Source: Candidatus Aminicenantota bacterium (GTDB lineage: Bacteria; Acidobacteriota; Aminicenantia; UBA2199). From it: DNA of 64,000 bases. The notes below the pieces were generated by a model. That model was not told where the DNA came from. It did not search any database and worked only from the letters and a program-made list of their open reading frames with translations. This document shows, piece after piece, positions 32,672 through 40,685 of the stretch (position 1 is its first letter; the number at the start of each line of letters is the position of its first letter). The translations under genes were made by a program, and so were the position numbers. The stretch is from positions 28,112-92,111 of the forward strand of contig JAFGSF010000022.1 of NCBI GenBank assembly GCA_016934745.1, in the 5' to 3' direction.

Positions 32672-34292
32672 GTTTCTGCAGCTGCGCAATTCCCTGAAAA
32701 GGGGCGAAAAGAAAAAATTTCTGCTCTTTTTGCTTCTGGGGCTTTTTTTCATGCTGGTGCTCGGTTTCTTTTTCAACAAGCTCTTCGGCTATCTGGTGGA
32801 AGTCAAGGAATTTCCGCAGGTCTTCAAGGTCTTTCTGGCCGAAAAGCTATTGATGATGATCTACATGACCCTTTTTTCCATGCTGTTGCTTTCGGCGTTG
32901 CTGACCGCACTCGATGTTTTTTTCATCTCGCGCGACCTGCATTTTTTATTTTCTACGCCCATGCCGCTGCGCAGCGCCTTTACATGGAAAATGCTGGAAA
33001 CGGCCGCTTATAGCTCGGCGATGGTCGTTTTTTTTTCACTGCCGGTGCTGTTTTTCTACTGCCGCTGGTTTGCACCCGGGGCAGGCCAGATCCTGCAGGT
33101 CATTCTGGCCTTCCTGCTCTTTATCACTGCCGGCGTCCTGACCGGCATCTTGCTCGGTCTGGTCATCCCGGCTTTTTTTTCGGTGCGCCGATTGCAGCCC
33201 GTCCTGTCGGTTTTTTCTATCTTGCTCATTTCCTTTATTGTCGTCTTCCTGCGCCTGCTACGACCCGAGCGTTTTCTGGAGCCCAGCGAGATAGACAATG
33301 TGCTGCGTTACATGGGCTCGCTGGATCTGAAGGTATTCTATTATTTCCCGTTTTCTTGGCTGGCTCGCGCCATGAGCCTGACCACTGAAGGCAAGATTGC
33401 CGCCTACTGGAAAATCATCGCCCTCTTCATCCTGCTGCTGACGGGCCTGCTGGCCCTTGTATTTTGGCTGCGAAAAAAAATCTATCTGAAGCTGTTCGAC
33501 AAATTGAACCGCGGCGGCAGGGGCTATTACAAGTCGCGTTGGCGCCCTGTGCCGATTGAGAACAGCTATCGATCCCTGCTGCGCAAGGAAATCAAGACTT
33601 TCCTGCGCACGCCCGCCCAGTGGTCGCAATTGCTTATCGTCGGCGCCCTGGTGGCTGTTTTCGTCATCAACATGAAGATGATACCCATGCCGCACCAGTC
33701 GGTAAAGAACTTCGTTTGCTATCTGAACCTGATCATGGCCGTTTTCATCGTCTCCGGCTTGAATTCGCGTTTCACCTTCACATCCATTCCCAACGAAGGC
33801 CCGGGTCAGGTCCATATCCTTTCTGCACCCTTCGCCAGGGCCAGATTCTACCGCTTTAAGCTTGTCTTCCACTTGCTGCCACTTCTGCTTGTCGGTTTTA
33901 CCCTATACGGCCTGGGCGACCTGGCGTTGCATTTCGACGGATTCACCCGGCTCATCGCCTTGATTTTTCTGACCCCGGCCATCGTCTTCCTGACCATCTT
34001 TTCGCTGGTGCTCGGCATCGAAACCAATGAAACGAACCCGCTGTCGCCCGAGCATGTGATCGTCTCCAAGCAGGGCATCATGTACATGCTTTGGAGCATG
34101 ATCTACCTGGTTGCAGGCATGCTGTTCATGGCCCGTCCGGTGGGCGTTTTTTACTGGCACCGCTTTACCCGCGAAGCCGTGCCCTATGCCGAAATTGCCG
34201 CCTGGTTTGGCGCCTTTCTAATTGTCAACCTGGCGTTGATCATTTATTACTACCGCAAAGGCCGGCGCTTATGGATGGCCAGGGAAATATAG
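32649..34292 (+). CDS. large ABC exporter permease
   Basis: A 547-residue integral membrane protein with about 12 helices, beginning MKSLLKLKFLQLRNSLKRGEKKK. It has two related halves of about six helices, each starting from a basic segment followed by helices with proline and glycine bends (TALDVFFISRDLHFLFSTPMPLRSAF; VIPNEGPGQVHILSAPFARARFY). The phrases FLFSTPMPL and HILSAPFARARF are typical of the putative ABC-2 exporter permeases in which one protein holds two ABC-2 units. Coupled to the ATPase gene. Substrate unknown. Confidence 0.85.
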   Translation: MKSLLKLKFLQLRNSLKRGEKKKFLLFLLLGLFFMLVLGFFFNKLFGYLVEVKEFPQVFKVFLAEKLLMMIYMTLFSMLLLSALLTALDVFFISRDLHFLFSTPMPLRSAFTWKMLETAAYSSAMVVFFSLPVLFFYCRWFAPGAGQILQVILAFLLFITAGVLTGILLGLVIPAFFSVRRLQPVLSVFSILLISFIVVFLRLLRPERFLEPSEIDNVLRYMGSLDLKVFYYFPFSWLARAMSLTTEGKIAAYWKIIALFILLLTGLLALVFWLRKKIYLKLFDKLNRGGRGYYKSRWRPVPIENSYRSLLRKEIKTFLRTPAQWSQLLIVGALVAVFVINMKMIPMPHQSVKNFVCYLNLIMAVFIVSGLNSRFTFTSIPNEGPGQVHILSAPFARARFYRFKLVFHLLPLLLVGFTLYGLGDLALHFDGFTRLIALIFLTPAIVFLTIFSLVLGIETNETNPLSPEHVIVSKQGIMYMLWSMIYLVAGMLFMARPVGVFYWHRFTREAVPYAEIAAWFGAFLIVNLALIIYYYRKGRRLWMAREI

Positions 34293-34312
34293 GAAAAAAA
34301 GGCTTGGTGGAA

Positions 34313-34336
34313 GGTGTAAGGTTTAGGGTGTAAGGT
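34313..34336. repeat. direct repeat GGTGTAAGGT
   Basis: The decamer GGTGTAAGGT occurs at 34313-34322 and again at 34327-34336 in the 128-bp spacer before queF. Nothing else in this spacer is recognised. Confidence 0.5.
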
Positions 34337-34420
34337 GAAGAATCTATGTGAGATGTAAAATAAAATATTTTCTTCCCTTAAGCCTTATACCATGAACCTT
34401 GAACCAAGATAGCATTTCAG

Positions 34421-34822
34421 TTATTTCTTATATTTCGAAATGACCTTGCTGCTCAAACCTCCCCGGGAACTGAATTCGGCTTCGATGACCATTTCCAACG
34501 GTTCGAGTTTGCTTACCAGGTGCGCGAGAATCAGTTGGCACAGGTTTTCGTAAAAAATCCCGGCGTTGCGATATTGCAGGAAGTAATATTTCAACGATTT
34601 CAATTCGACGATGGTTTTGTCGGGAAGATAGCTGATGCGAATGGTTCCGAAATCGGGCAAACCGGTTTTGGGGCAAAGTGAAGTGAATTCGGGGTTGATG
34701 ATCTCCACCCGCGTGTTTTCAGCCTGGTTCTCATAGGCGACCGCCTCCAGGACGTCGGGGGAGATAAAATGAGCGTCCTTTCTGATCGATCGCAGGTATT
34801 CGGTGATGTCTTCCGGTTTCAT
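34421..34822 (-). CDS. queF: NADPH-dependent 7-cyano-7-deazaguanine reductase
   Basis: Reduces preQ0 to preQ1 in queuosine biosynthesis. ATG 34822 follows AGGAG at normal distance. The short, unimodular QueF of 133 residues keeps the catalytic cysteine C50 in NPEFTSLCPKTGLPD and aspartate D57. The QueF motif ELKSLKYYFLQYRN at 73-86 contains glutamate E73 and the NADPH site. The rest of the pathway (queC, queD, queE) is not in the window. Confidence 0.95.
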   Translation of the reverse strand: MKPEDITEYLRSIRKDAHFISPDVLEAVAYENQAENTRVEIINPEFTSLCPKTGLPDFGTIRISYLPDKTIVELKSLKYYFLQYRNAGIFYENLCQLILAHLVSKLEPLEMVIEAEFSSRGGLSSKVISKYKK

Positions 34823-34872
34823 CAGCGCTCCTGACCTGATTATGGGAGATTTTTCCCTGCCTGTCAATAAAA

Positions 34873-35033
34873 AACTCACCCCAACCCCTCTCTTTTTAGA
34901 AGAGAGTGGTAATGCTCCTCATAAATTCTTCAATAGCCCCTTCTCTTCGCAAGATAAGGTACGCATCGCCATGCTGAGTTTTTCGAGGCATTAGGCGATG
35001 CCACACTGCAATGCAGTGGGTGGGGGTTGAGTT
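34873..35033. mobile_element. MITE-like copy of the AACTCAYCCCC family
   Basis: The left end is AACTCACCCCAACCCC at 34873-34888, with hairpin CTCTCTT/AAGAGAG (34888-34906). The right end is GGTGGGGGTTGAGTT, closing at 35033, an imperfect inverse of the left. The centre carries a different hairpin (34963-35001). No open reading frame of any family. Confidence 0.6.
34963..35001. repeat. GCATCGC hairpin repeat, copy 1
   Basis: Reads GCATCGCC ... GGCGATGC, with inner ATGC/GCAT pairing around GAGTTTTTCGA. It differs at about six positions from the reverse complement of 63958-63997. Confidence 0.7.
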
Positions 35034-35240
35034 GATAGAGTTGAAATAGATTTTATTTAAAAAAAGCGGAAGAGGAAGGAAGTGGCAGATGTTCCTAAGG
35101 AGGGAGAGGGGAGATACCAGGACCATCCTTTCCTTCCTCTTCCTATATAAAAGGGGGTGTCACATTTAAATAGTGCATACGTAATTATATCATAAAAGTT
35201 TTAAAATTCAACCTAACAGGTTATAATTGAACTGGCCGAC

Positions 35241-35276
35241 TTGACAAAACACTCCGATATCGCTATGATAAATCAT
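35241..35276 (+). promoter_or_regulatory. sigma70 promoter with overlapping inverted repeat
   Basis: TTGACA (35241-35246), 17-bp spacer, TATGAT (35264-35269). ATGATAAATCAT (35265-35276) is an inverted repeat covering the -10 and start site. Transcription would begin about 14 bp before the ATG. Confidence 0.7.
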
Positions 35277-35289
35277 CATAGGAGGTTTG

Positions 35290-36015
35290 ATGAAAAAAAT
35301 ATTATTTGCATTGTTTCTCGTTCTGGCTATTTCGGTCTTGCTATCGGCTGACATCTATATCAAGTCCAATGTGCATACCGATGCTTTTGCCATGATGGGA
35401 CAGAACCAGCCAGCCAAAGACGAGATTACGGAACTGTGGCTTGGCAGCAACAAAATGGCTAATATTTCCGGGGACAAGATCATGATTCTGGACATGAGTA
35501 AAAATGTGATGTTCATCGTTAATCCCAAGGAAAAATCATACATCGAAGCCGCTTTGCCCCTGGATATGTCCAAGCTGGTGCCGAAAGAAATGGCACCCAT
35601 GCTGGCCATGATGAAGATGACCATGAAGGTTACCCCCAACGGCCAAACCAAGAAAATCAGCAACTGGAACTGCAACGGCTATGACGTGGACATGAGCATG
35701 AGCATGATGCAGATGAAAATGAAGGTCTGGGCCACGACCAATGTGCCATTCGACTGGAAGGCATTTTCAAAAATGTATGCCAACATTGCAAAAATGCAAT
35801 TCATGGACGAAAATTCCATCGCCGAAATGGACAAGATCAACGGTTATCAGATCGCTTCGGAAATGACCATGAACATGATGGGCGCCGATATGAAAGTGAC
35901 CACCCAGGTGTCGGAAATCACCCAAAAAGCTGCCCCGGCTGGTGCCTATTCGGTTCCCGCCGGCTTTACCAAGAAAGACACCCTTTCCCTGCAGGACTTG
36001 CGCGGCGGTCAGTAA
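35290..36015 (+). CDS. methionine-rich exported protein, DUF4412-like
   Basis: A signal peptide (MKKILFALFLVLAISVLLSA) is followed by a beta-rich domain like DUF4412 or LolA proteins: DEITELWLGSNKMANISGDKIMILDMSKNVMFIVNPKEKSYIEA. The middle is unusually rich in methionine (MSMSMMQMKMKVW, MTMNMMGADMKV), which may bind copper or membranes, though neither is shown. It ends in PAGAYSVPAGFTKKD, typical for the DUF4412 end. ATG 35290 is right after GGAGG. Single gene with its own promoter and terminator. Confidence 0.8.
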   Translation: MKKILFALFLVLAISVLLSADIYIKSNVHTDAFAMMGQNQPAKDEITELWLGSNKMANISGDKIMILDMSKNVMFIVNPKEKSYIEAALPLDMSKLVPKEMAPMLAMMKMTMKVTPNGQTKKISNWNCNGYDVDMSMSMMQMKMKVWATTNVPFDWKAFSKMYANIAKMQFMDENSIAEMDKINGYQIASEMTMNMMGADMKVTTQVSEITQKAAPAGAYSVPAGFTKKDTLSLQDLRGGQ

Positions 36016-36043
36016 AACGATTCCATTATTTTGAAAATTGCCA

Positions 36044-36071
36044 GGGCGGCTGAAAAGCCGCCCTTTTTTTT
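36044..36071 (+). terminator. intrinsic terminator
   Basis: GGGCGGC (36044-36050), 6-nt loop, GCCGCCC (36057-36063), then a run of T, 28 bp after the stop of the methionine-rich protein gene. The stem can also serve the convergent leftward operon. Confidence 0.85.
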
Positions 36072-37365
36072 ATTCAGTGATACTGTTCAGTATTTTTTTC
36101 AGGGCGTAGATGACATCGGCAGGGGAAACGGCTCGCGTCGGGTTGAACTTATTTTCAGCATCGAGCGGCAGGACCTGGGCATGGAGCAGGTAATTGATCA
36201 GCTCATAATTTTTATGCAACGGAGACAGGTCTGTTGCAAGCGATGTGCTTGGCAGCGGGTTGAAGTTCAAGCGGTTGCCGTTTTGTCCAAGGTATTGGAT
36301 CAGGGCGTTGAGGATCACGGCGAACGTGGCGCGATCGGGATTGCTAAAACGATCGAAGCTGTGATCGGGCCTGGCGTTCATGATGCCGACAGTGCAGATC
36401 TTGATGATGTATTCCCTGGCAAATGAACCGTCGATGTCTGTGATAATCTCCGGTGACCGTTCTATCGTGATGAACGGTTCGAAATAATACCCGATCAGCG
36501 CCGCCAGTTCTTCGCGGTTGATTTCGGTTTTGAAGAATATCTTTTTGAATTTTTCCGGCAAATTCATTTCCTGGATGCCTTCGCGGATGCGCTTTTTTTC
36601 AGATTCCAGGAAGGGATCTCCCGGCTTGAGCTCCAGCAGTCTGTCCAGAGTGACCAGGGCCATATCGAATTTTCCCTTCTTTTCGTACAAAGCCGCCAGT
36701 TTCAGCATGACCGCCTCATTGTGAACATCTTTTTCGAGCACGGCTTCATAATAGGGTAAACTGCGCTGCCACTCATTTTCAGCGTAATAGTAATCGGCGA
36801 TCTGCAACGTAATGGACGTCACATCCGGAGAGAACCAGGCTGCCTTTTCTAACGCCTGGATGTATTTCTGTTTGTCGGTGCTCTTGGCATTCTCGGCTTC
36901 CAGCAGGAATTCCTGAGTGGCGTTTGAGCGAATAGACTCATATTTCAGCTTGATCCACGCGTCTTCCGGAGCTTTGACCAGCAGGTTCCCATAGGCCTGA
37001 TACGCTTCGGCCGCGTGGCCTTCGAATTCATGGATCATGGCCATTCCCATTCCCGCTTCAATATTGTCAGGGTTTGTCGCCATGGCTGCGGCAAATTGGT
37101 CGGCGGCGGCACTGAATTTCCTGCGGGCCAGGAACACGTAGCCGAAAGCCGCCTGTTTTTTGTCCATGGATACGTCACTGAGCTGAAAAGACTTGTAGGC
37201 GGCGTTGCTGTCGCCTTCTTGCAACTGCTCCCATCCCTGCAGAAAATAGTCATCGGTGGCGTCATTCCTTTGGATGGCCGGTAAATGGAAATCGATCTGT
37301 ACAGGTCGGATACCGCCGCAAGCAATGGTTACAATGATTAGCAATGCTGGCAAAAAGGCTTTCAT
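36070..37365 (-). CDS. TPR lipoprotein with C-terminal SLH-like domain
   Basis: Lipidated at the cysteine in VTIACGG. About six TPRs (FSAAADQFAAAMATNPDN, WQRSLPYYEAVLEKDVHN, FDMALVTLDRLLELKPGD) lead to a C-terminal segment resembling two SLH modules (GIMNARPDHSFDRFSNPDRATFAVILNALI; VLPLDAENKFNPTRAVSPADVIYAL), which normally attach to cell-wall polymers. Last gene of a leftward operon; its ATG overlaps the hflX stop (ATGA), and GGAGGA lies before it. Its role alongside hflX and miaA is not obvious. Confidence 0.85.
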   Translation of the reverse strand: MKAFLPALLIIVTIACGGIRPVQIDFHLPAIQRNDATDDYFLQGWEQLQEGDSNAAYKSFQLSDVSMDKKQAAFGYVFLARRKFSAAADQFAAAMATNPDNIEAGMGMAMIHEFEGHAAEAYQAYGNLLVKAPEDAWIKLKYESIRSNATQEFLLEAENAKSTDKQKYIQALEKAAWFSPDVTSITLQIADYYYAENEWQRSLPYYEAVLEKDVHNEAVMLKLAALYEKKGKFDMALVTLDRLLELKPGDPFLESEKKRIREGIQEMNLPEKFKKIFFKTEINREELAALIGYYFEPFITIERSPEIITDIDGSFAREYIIKICTVGIMNARPDHSFDRFSNPDRATFAVILNALIQYLGQNGNRLNFNPLPSTSLATDLSPLHKNYELINYLLHAQVLPLDAENKFNPTRAVSPADVIYALKKILNSITE

Positions 37366-38618
37366 TGAATTGGTCCTCCGTGTTTTTCCCTGAATTTTAA
37401 CATTTTCTCCCGCGAACTTAAAACCCCAACCCGGAAAACACCGTCAATCCGGTTTTTTTCCAAGATAATGGCCCATTGGCTCAAGGCATCCAACTTTTGT
37501 TCACTGGCGACCTCGAGTTGGAACAGTTCGTAGTCAGTAAAATAATTTTGAAAAATCTCCTCTTTTAAAACGGCAATGCCCAAAGGTTCAACCGCTGAAA
37601 CATAGACCTCGCGCCTTCCTTTTTTTTTGAGCAGTGCCTCGCGGTCGGCCAGCAAATCGATTTTATTGTACACGGTGATGATTTTTTCCTGGGCAATCTT
37701 CAATTGTTTCAGCACTCTTTCCACTTCAATTTTTTGCCCAAGCCAATCGGAGTTGGTCACATCGATGACATGCAGGACCAAGTCCGCATGATGCACTTCT
37801 TCCAGGGAAGCCTGGAAGGATGTGTATAATTCATCGGGCATGCTGCGGATGAATCCCACCGTATCGGACAGGATGAAATAATAGCCCGGATGGATGTCGA
37901 ACAGGTCGACCCGGCGCAGCAGCGGATCCAGGGTTGAAAACAATTTGTCTGAAATAAAGACTTCTTCCCCGCTCAGGGTTTTAAAAAGGGTTGATTTCCC
38001 GGCCGATGTGTACCCGACCAGTGAAACCAACGGCACCGGCAGGCTGCGCCGCCTCTGGCGCTGTACATCCCTGTTTTTTAATACGGTTTCCAATTTGCGG
38101 CGAATGTGCGAAATCTTGTCCTTGATCAGCCGGCGGTCCGTTTCCAGCTTGCTTTCACCGGGACCGCGAGTGCCGATGCCACCACCCAACCGGGACAGTC
38201 CTACGCCCTTGCCGGTCAGGCGTGGCAGCATGTAGAGCAACTGGGCCAGTTCCACCTGCAGCTTGCCTTCAATGCTGCGGGCGCGCTTGGCAAAGATATC
38301 CAGAATCAGGCGGCTGCGGTCAATGACCTTGACGCCCAGCAGATCTTCCATGTTCCTTTGTTGCAGGGCACTGAGCCCATTGAAAAAAACAACCAGGTCG
38401 GCCGCACTGGCGGCTATCTGCAGCCTGATCTCTTCGGCCTTGCCCAAGCCGATCAGGTACTTGCGGTCCGGAGCATTTCTTTTCTGCCAGGTTTCTGCAA
38501 CCACATCGGCACCAGCCGTGCGACATAGCGCCCGCAGTTCAATCATGCAGGCCGAGATTTCCGTTTCCTTTTGCCGGACGGAAAACAGACCGCAGATCAG
38601 TGCTTTTTCTCTAAGCAT
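37362..38618 (-). CDS. hflX: GTPase HflX
   Basis: Ribosome-associated GTPase that splits or rescues ribosomes under stress. The N-terminal domain contains VVFFNGLSALQQRNMEDLLGVKVIDRSRLILDIFAKRARS, the glycine-rich linker is GVGLSRLGGGIGTRGPGESKLETD, and the G domain has G1 GYTSAGKST, G3 SDTVGFI and G4 NKID. The switch TLDPLLRRV is characteristic. Its start overlaps the end of miaA by 22 bp. The gene order miaA-hflX is common in other bacteria, where hfq often sits between; hfq is absent here. Confidence 0.95.
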   Translation of the reverse strand: MLREKALICGLFSVRQKETEISACMIELRALCRTAGADVVAETWQKRNAPDRKYLIGLGKAEEIRLQIAASAADLVVFFNGLSALQQRNMEDLLGVKVIDRSRLILDIFAKRARSIEGKLQVELAQLLYMLPRLTGKGVGLSRLGGGIGTRGPGESKLETDRRLIKDKISHIRRKLETVLKNRDVQRQRRRSLPVPLVSLVGYTSAGKSTLFKTLSGEEVFISDKLFSTLDPLLRRVDLFDIHPGYYFILSDTVGFIRSMPDELYTSFQASLEEVHHADLVLHVIDVTNSDWLGQKIEVERVLKQLKIAQEKIITVYNKIDLLADREALLKKKGRREVYVSAVEPLGIAVLKEEIFQNYFTDYELFQLEVASEQKLDALSQWAIILEKNRIDGVFRVGVLSSREKMLKFREKHGGPIQ

Positions 38619-39511
38619 TGGCTGATGAACCCGGTCATGGCTTCAATATTTTCCGTTGAGAACCAGTGGATATCCTTTTCCTGTCTGAACCAAGAAAGCT
38701 GCCGTTTGGCAAATTGGCGAGAATGGCGTTGCATTAATTCGAGCGCGGTGGGCAAATCGGTCTCACCACGCAAGTGGGCCGTGATCTCCTTGTAGCCCAG
38801 GGCCTTAAAAGGCGGGCATGACGGAGGGTAGCGTTTTACTAATTCCTTGACCTCCGCCAGTAACCCGTTTTCCAGCATAAGTTCGGCACGGCGGTTGATC
38901 TGCTGGTATAACTTTTTTCGGTCCATCTCCAGGCCGATGCGGATGAAACGGTACTCGCTGAAGGGAGATCGTGAATGCTTGAAAACCTGACTGGGGGGCA
39001 AGCCGCAGTGATAATAAATTTCCAGGGCCCGGACCAGGCGCACCTTGTCATGGGGGCCTATTTTTTCAGCATAATCGGGATCCACGGCCTGCAATTCCCC
39101 CCATAGGGCCGGCCAGCCGTAAAGGGCCGCCTTTTCCTTTAATTGCCGGCGCGTCGCGTCATTCTTGTTTTCTTCGAAAATCCCCCGGCTCATGACCCTG
39201 AAATAGAGGGCCGTTCCGCCGCAAACCAGGGGGATTTTTCCGCGGGCGCTGATTTGCTCGGCCGCAGCGAAAGACAATTGCAGGAATTTGCTGGCGTTGA
39301 ATTGCGAACAGTCATGGATGATATCGATCAGATGATGGGGAGTTTTCCGACGTTCCAGGCGATCGATTTTGTCGGTGCCGATATCAAATCCTTCATAAAC
39401 CTGTACGGAGTCGGCTGAAATGATTTCAGCATGCAACTTTTTGGCGATGGCACAGGCGACCCGGCTTTTGCCGACCCCGGTGGCACCGAGAATCTGTATG
39501 AGCGGTTTCAT
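38597..39511 (-). CDS. miaA: tRNA dimethylallyltransferase
   Basis: Adds the isopentenyl group to A37 of tRNAs reading UNN codons. MKPLIQILGATGVGKS gives the P-loop. ISADSVQVYEGFDIGTDK is the tRNA-binding strand with its conserved aspartate, and HHLIDI and VCGGTALYFRVM are family motifs. The end (RQFAKRQLSWFRQEKDIHWF) binds substrate. Length 304. ATG 39511 is chosen over an upstream GTG because it overlaps the stop of a micro-ORF (TGATG), fitting the coupled layout of this operon. Confidence 0.95.
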   Translation of the reverse strand: MKPLIQILGATGVGKSRVACAIAKKLHAEIISADSVQVYEGFDIGTDKIDRLERRKTPHHLIDIIHDCSQFNASKFLQLSFAAAEQISARGKIPLVCGGTALYFRVMSRGIFEENKNDATRRQLKEKAALYGWPALWGELQAVDPDYAEKIGPHDKVRLVRALEIYYHCGLPPSQVFKHSRSPFSEYRFIRIGLEMDRKKLYQQINRRAELMLENGLLAEVKELVKRYPPSCPPFKALGYKEITAHLRGETDLPTALELMQRHSRQFAKRQLSWFRQEKDIHWFSTENIEAMTGFISQCLEKKH

Positions 39512-39597
39512 CAAGCGCACAGCAGCAGGATAAAAAGCAGGGCCAGGAAAACAAGCTGCAGGCGCAGGCGGATTAATTGCCGGGTTCCCTTATCCAT
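39511..39597 (-). CDS. micro-ORF, 28-residue single-helix membrane peptide
   Basis: ATG at 39595-39597, in frame through RLRLQLVFLALLFILLLCA to a TGA at 39511-39513. A basic head is followed by one strongly hydrophobic helix. It fills the only gap in a tightly overlapped operon. Its start lies inside the end of the DUF4388 gene (25-bp overlap), and its stop overlaps the miaA ATG as TGATG. There is no clear ribosome binding site, so translation would depend on coupling. Chance cannot be excluded from one genome. Confidence 0.45.
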   Translation of the reverse strand: MDKGTRQLIRLRLQLVFLALLFILLLCA

Positions 39598-40685
39598 TGC
39601 AGGATTGTCTTTTCATGTTCTTTGCCCAGGTGGCGCTTGACCGCGTATATCTCGGCATAGAGGATTTCTTCCAGGCCTCTCAGAAATTCATTGCTGTGCT
39701 CTTCAAAATTTTCATACCAGATGCTTTTCAGGGTCGATTGGGCATCGATGCGTCCATCCGCGGTAATTTCCAGGTTATGGAAACAGGCCGGGAGCGATTC
39801 CATGATGGCGGTGATGGCATCCAAAAGGATCGACTGGGCAACCGGTCCGATTTCCTTGGAGAGCACCCGGTAAATATATTCGAATTTGCCGTTATAGTAA
39901 GTCAACGTATCTTCAAAAGACGTGAACGTGGTCGGAACATAGTTGGCCGGGTTCGGGGTCGGTTGACGGGACGGTTGCGGGCGATCGCAGAGCAGGCCGA
40001 TTTTAAGCAGGCCATAGACAATCTTCAAGGTGTCGAAGCCAAGCAACTCACTCCGGGCGGTGATTTCTGCCAGGGGCGTCGCTTCGCGCACCAGGGAGAG
40101 TACATGGGATTCATATGGCTTCAGCAGTGTCGGGAAATAATTTTGCCTGCCAGCCGGAAATAGAAGCATGTTTTCTTTAAACCTGCTTTCAATGAAAGAT
40201 GGATCGCTTATCTGGCGAATGCCTTCGAGAATGGTTTCAGGAACCGGCATGTTGAGCACGATGTTCTCGGTTTCACTCTTCGGCTTTGCGGCAATATCAT
40301 ATGTCCCCGTTTGCAGTGCAAAGAGCGAAAAGACAATGGCGCGCAAGTGGGCCGAGACTTCTTCCCACAATTGGCCGGCGCTGATGAGGCCCAATTCCAG
40401 GAGTGCTCGGCCGCGGCGAATATTTTTTTTCTCCATGTGGGCGCTGCTTTTTTTGAAGCCGTCCGCGTCGATGATCCGGCGGCGCAGCAAGAAACTGCCG
40501 AGGGAATCCTCGAGCAAGCTTGACTGGGCGAAAATTATGCAGCCGTTTTCCAGCCAGACGGTTTTGTTATACGTCTCCGTAGAAATTTTCAGTTTCCCGT
40601 CCAGGGCTTGATGATTCATCAGCATGAGGATCGAAGCCACATCCAATTCCTCTAGATTCCCGGAAATCGGCAAATGGCTGTCCAT
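39573..40685 (-). CDS. DUF4388 protein
   Basis: A cytoplasmic protein beginning with the DUF4388 module (SGNLEELDVASILMLMNHQALDGKLKIS and WLENGCIIFAQSS), often found in two-component and gliding-motility proteins. A winged-helix-like segment (GLISAGQLWEEVSAHLRAIVFSLF) follows, then an uncharacterised C-terminal half. No catalytic or receiver domain. ATG 40685 overlaps the purF stop (TGATG); a TTG just upstream is less likely. Function unknown; co-expression with purF is strongly suggested. Confidence 0.85.
   Translation of the reverse strand: MDSHLPISGNLEELDVASILMLMNHQALDGKLKISTETYNKTVWLENGCIIFAQSSLLEDSLGSFLLRRRIIDADGFKKSSAHMEKKNIRRGRALLELGLISAGQLWEEVSAHLRAIVFSLFALQTGTYDIAAKPKSETENIVLNMPVPETILEGIRQISDPSFIESRFKENMLLFPAGRQNYFPTLLKPYESHVLSLVREATPLAEITARSELLGFDTLKIVYGLLKIGLLCDRPQPSRQPTPNPANYVPTTFTSFEDTLTYYNGKFEYIYRVLSKEIGPVAQSILLDAITAIMESLPACFHNLEITADGRIDAQSTLKSIWYENFEEHSNEFLRGLEEILYAEIYAVKRHLGKEHEKTILQWIREPGN

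Larger units (their letters stand above)
34823..35289. other. repeat-rich spacer
   Basis: 467 bp without a credible gene. It contains a MITE-like element (34873-35033) with a nested hairpin (34963-35001), a separate 14-bp inverted repeat (GGAAGAGGAAGGAA 35068-35081 against 35130-35143, 48-nt loop), and the promoter of the next gene. Confidence 0.75.

Noticed and set aside
34896..35126. Leftward frame in the repeat-rich spacer
   Set aside because: Formed by repeats; no signal, family or ribosome binding site.
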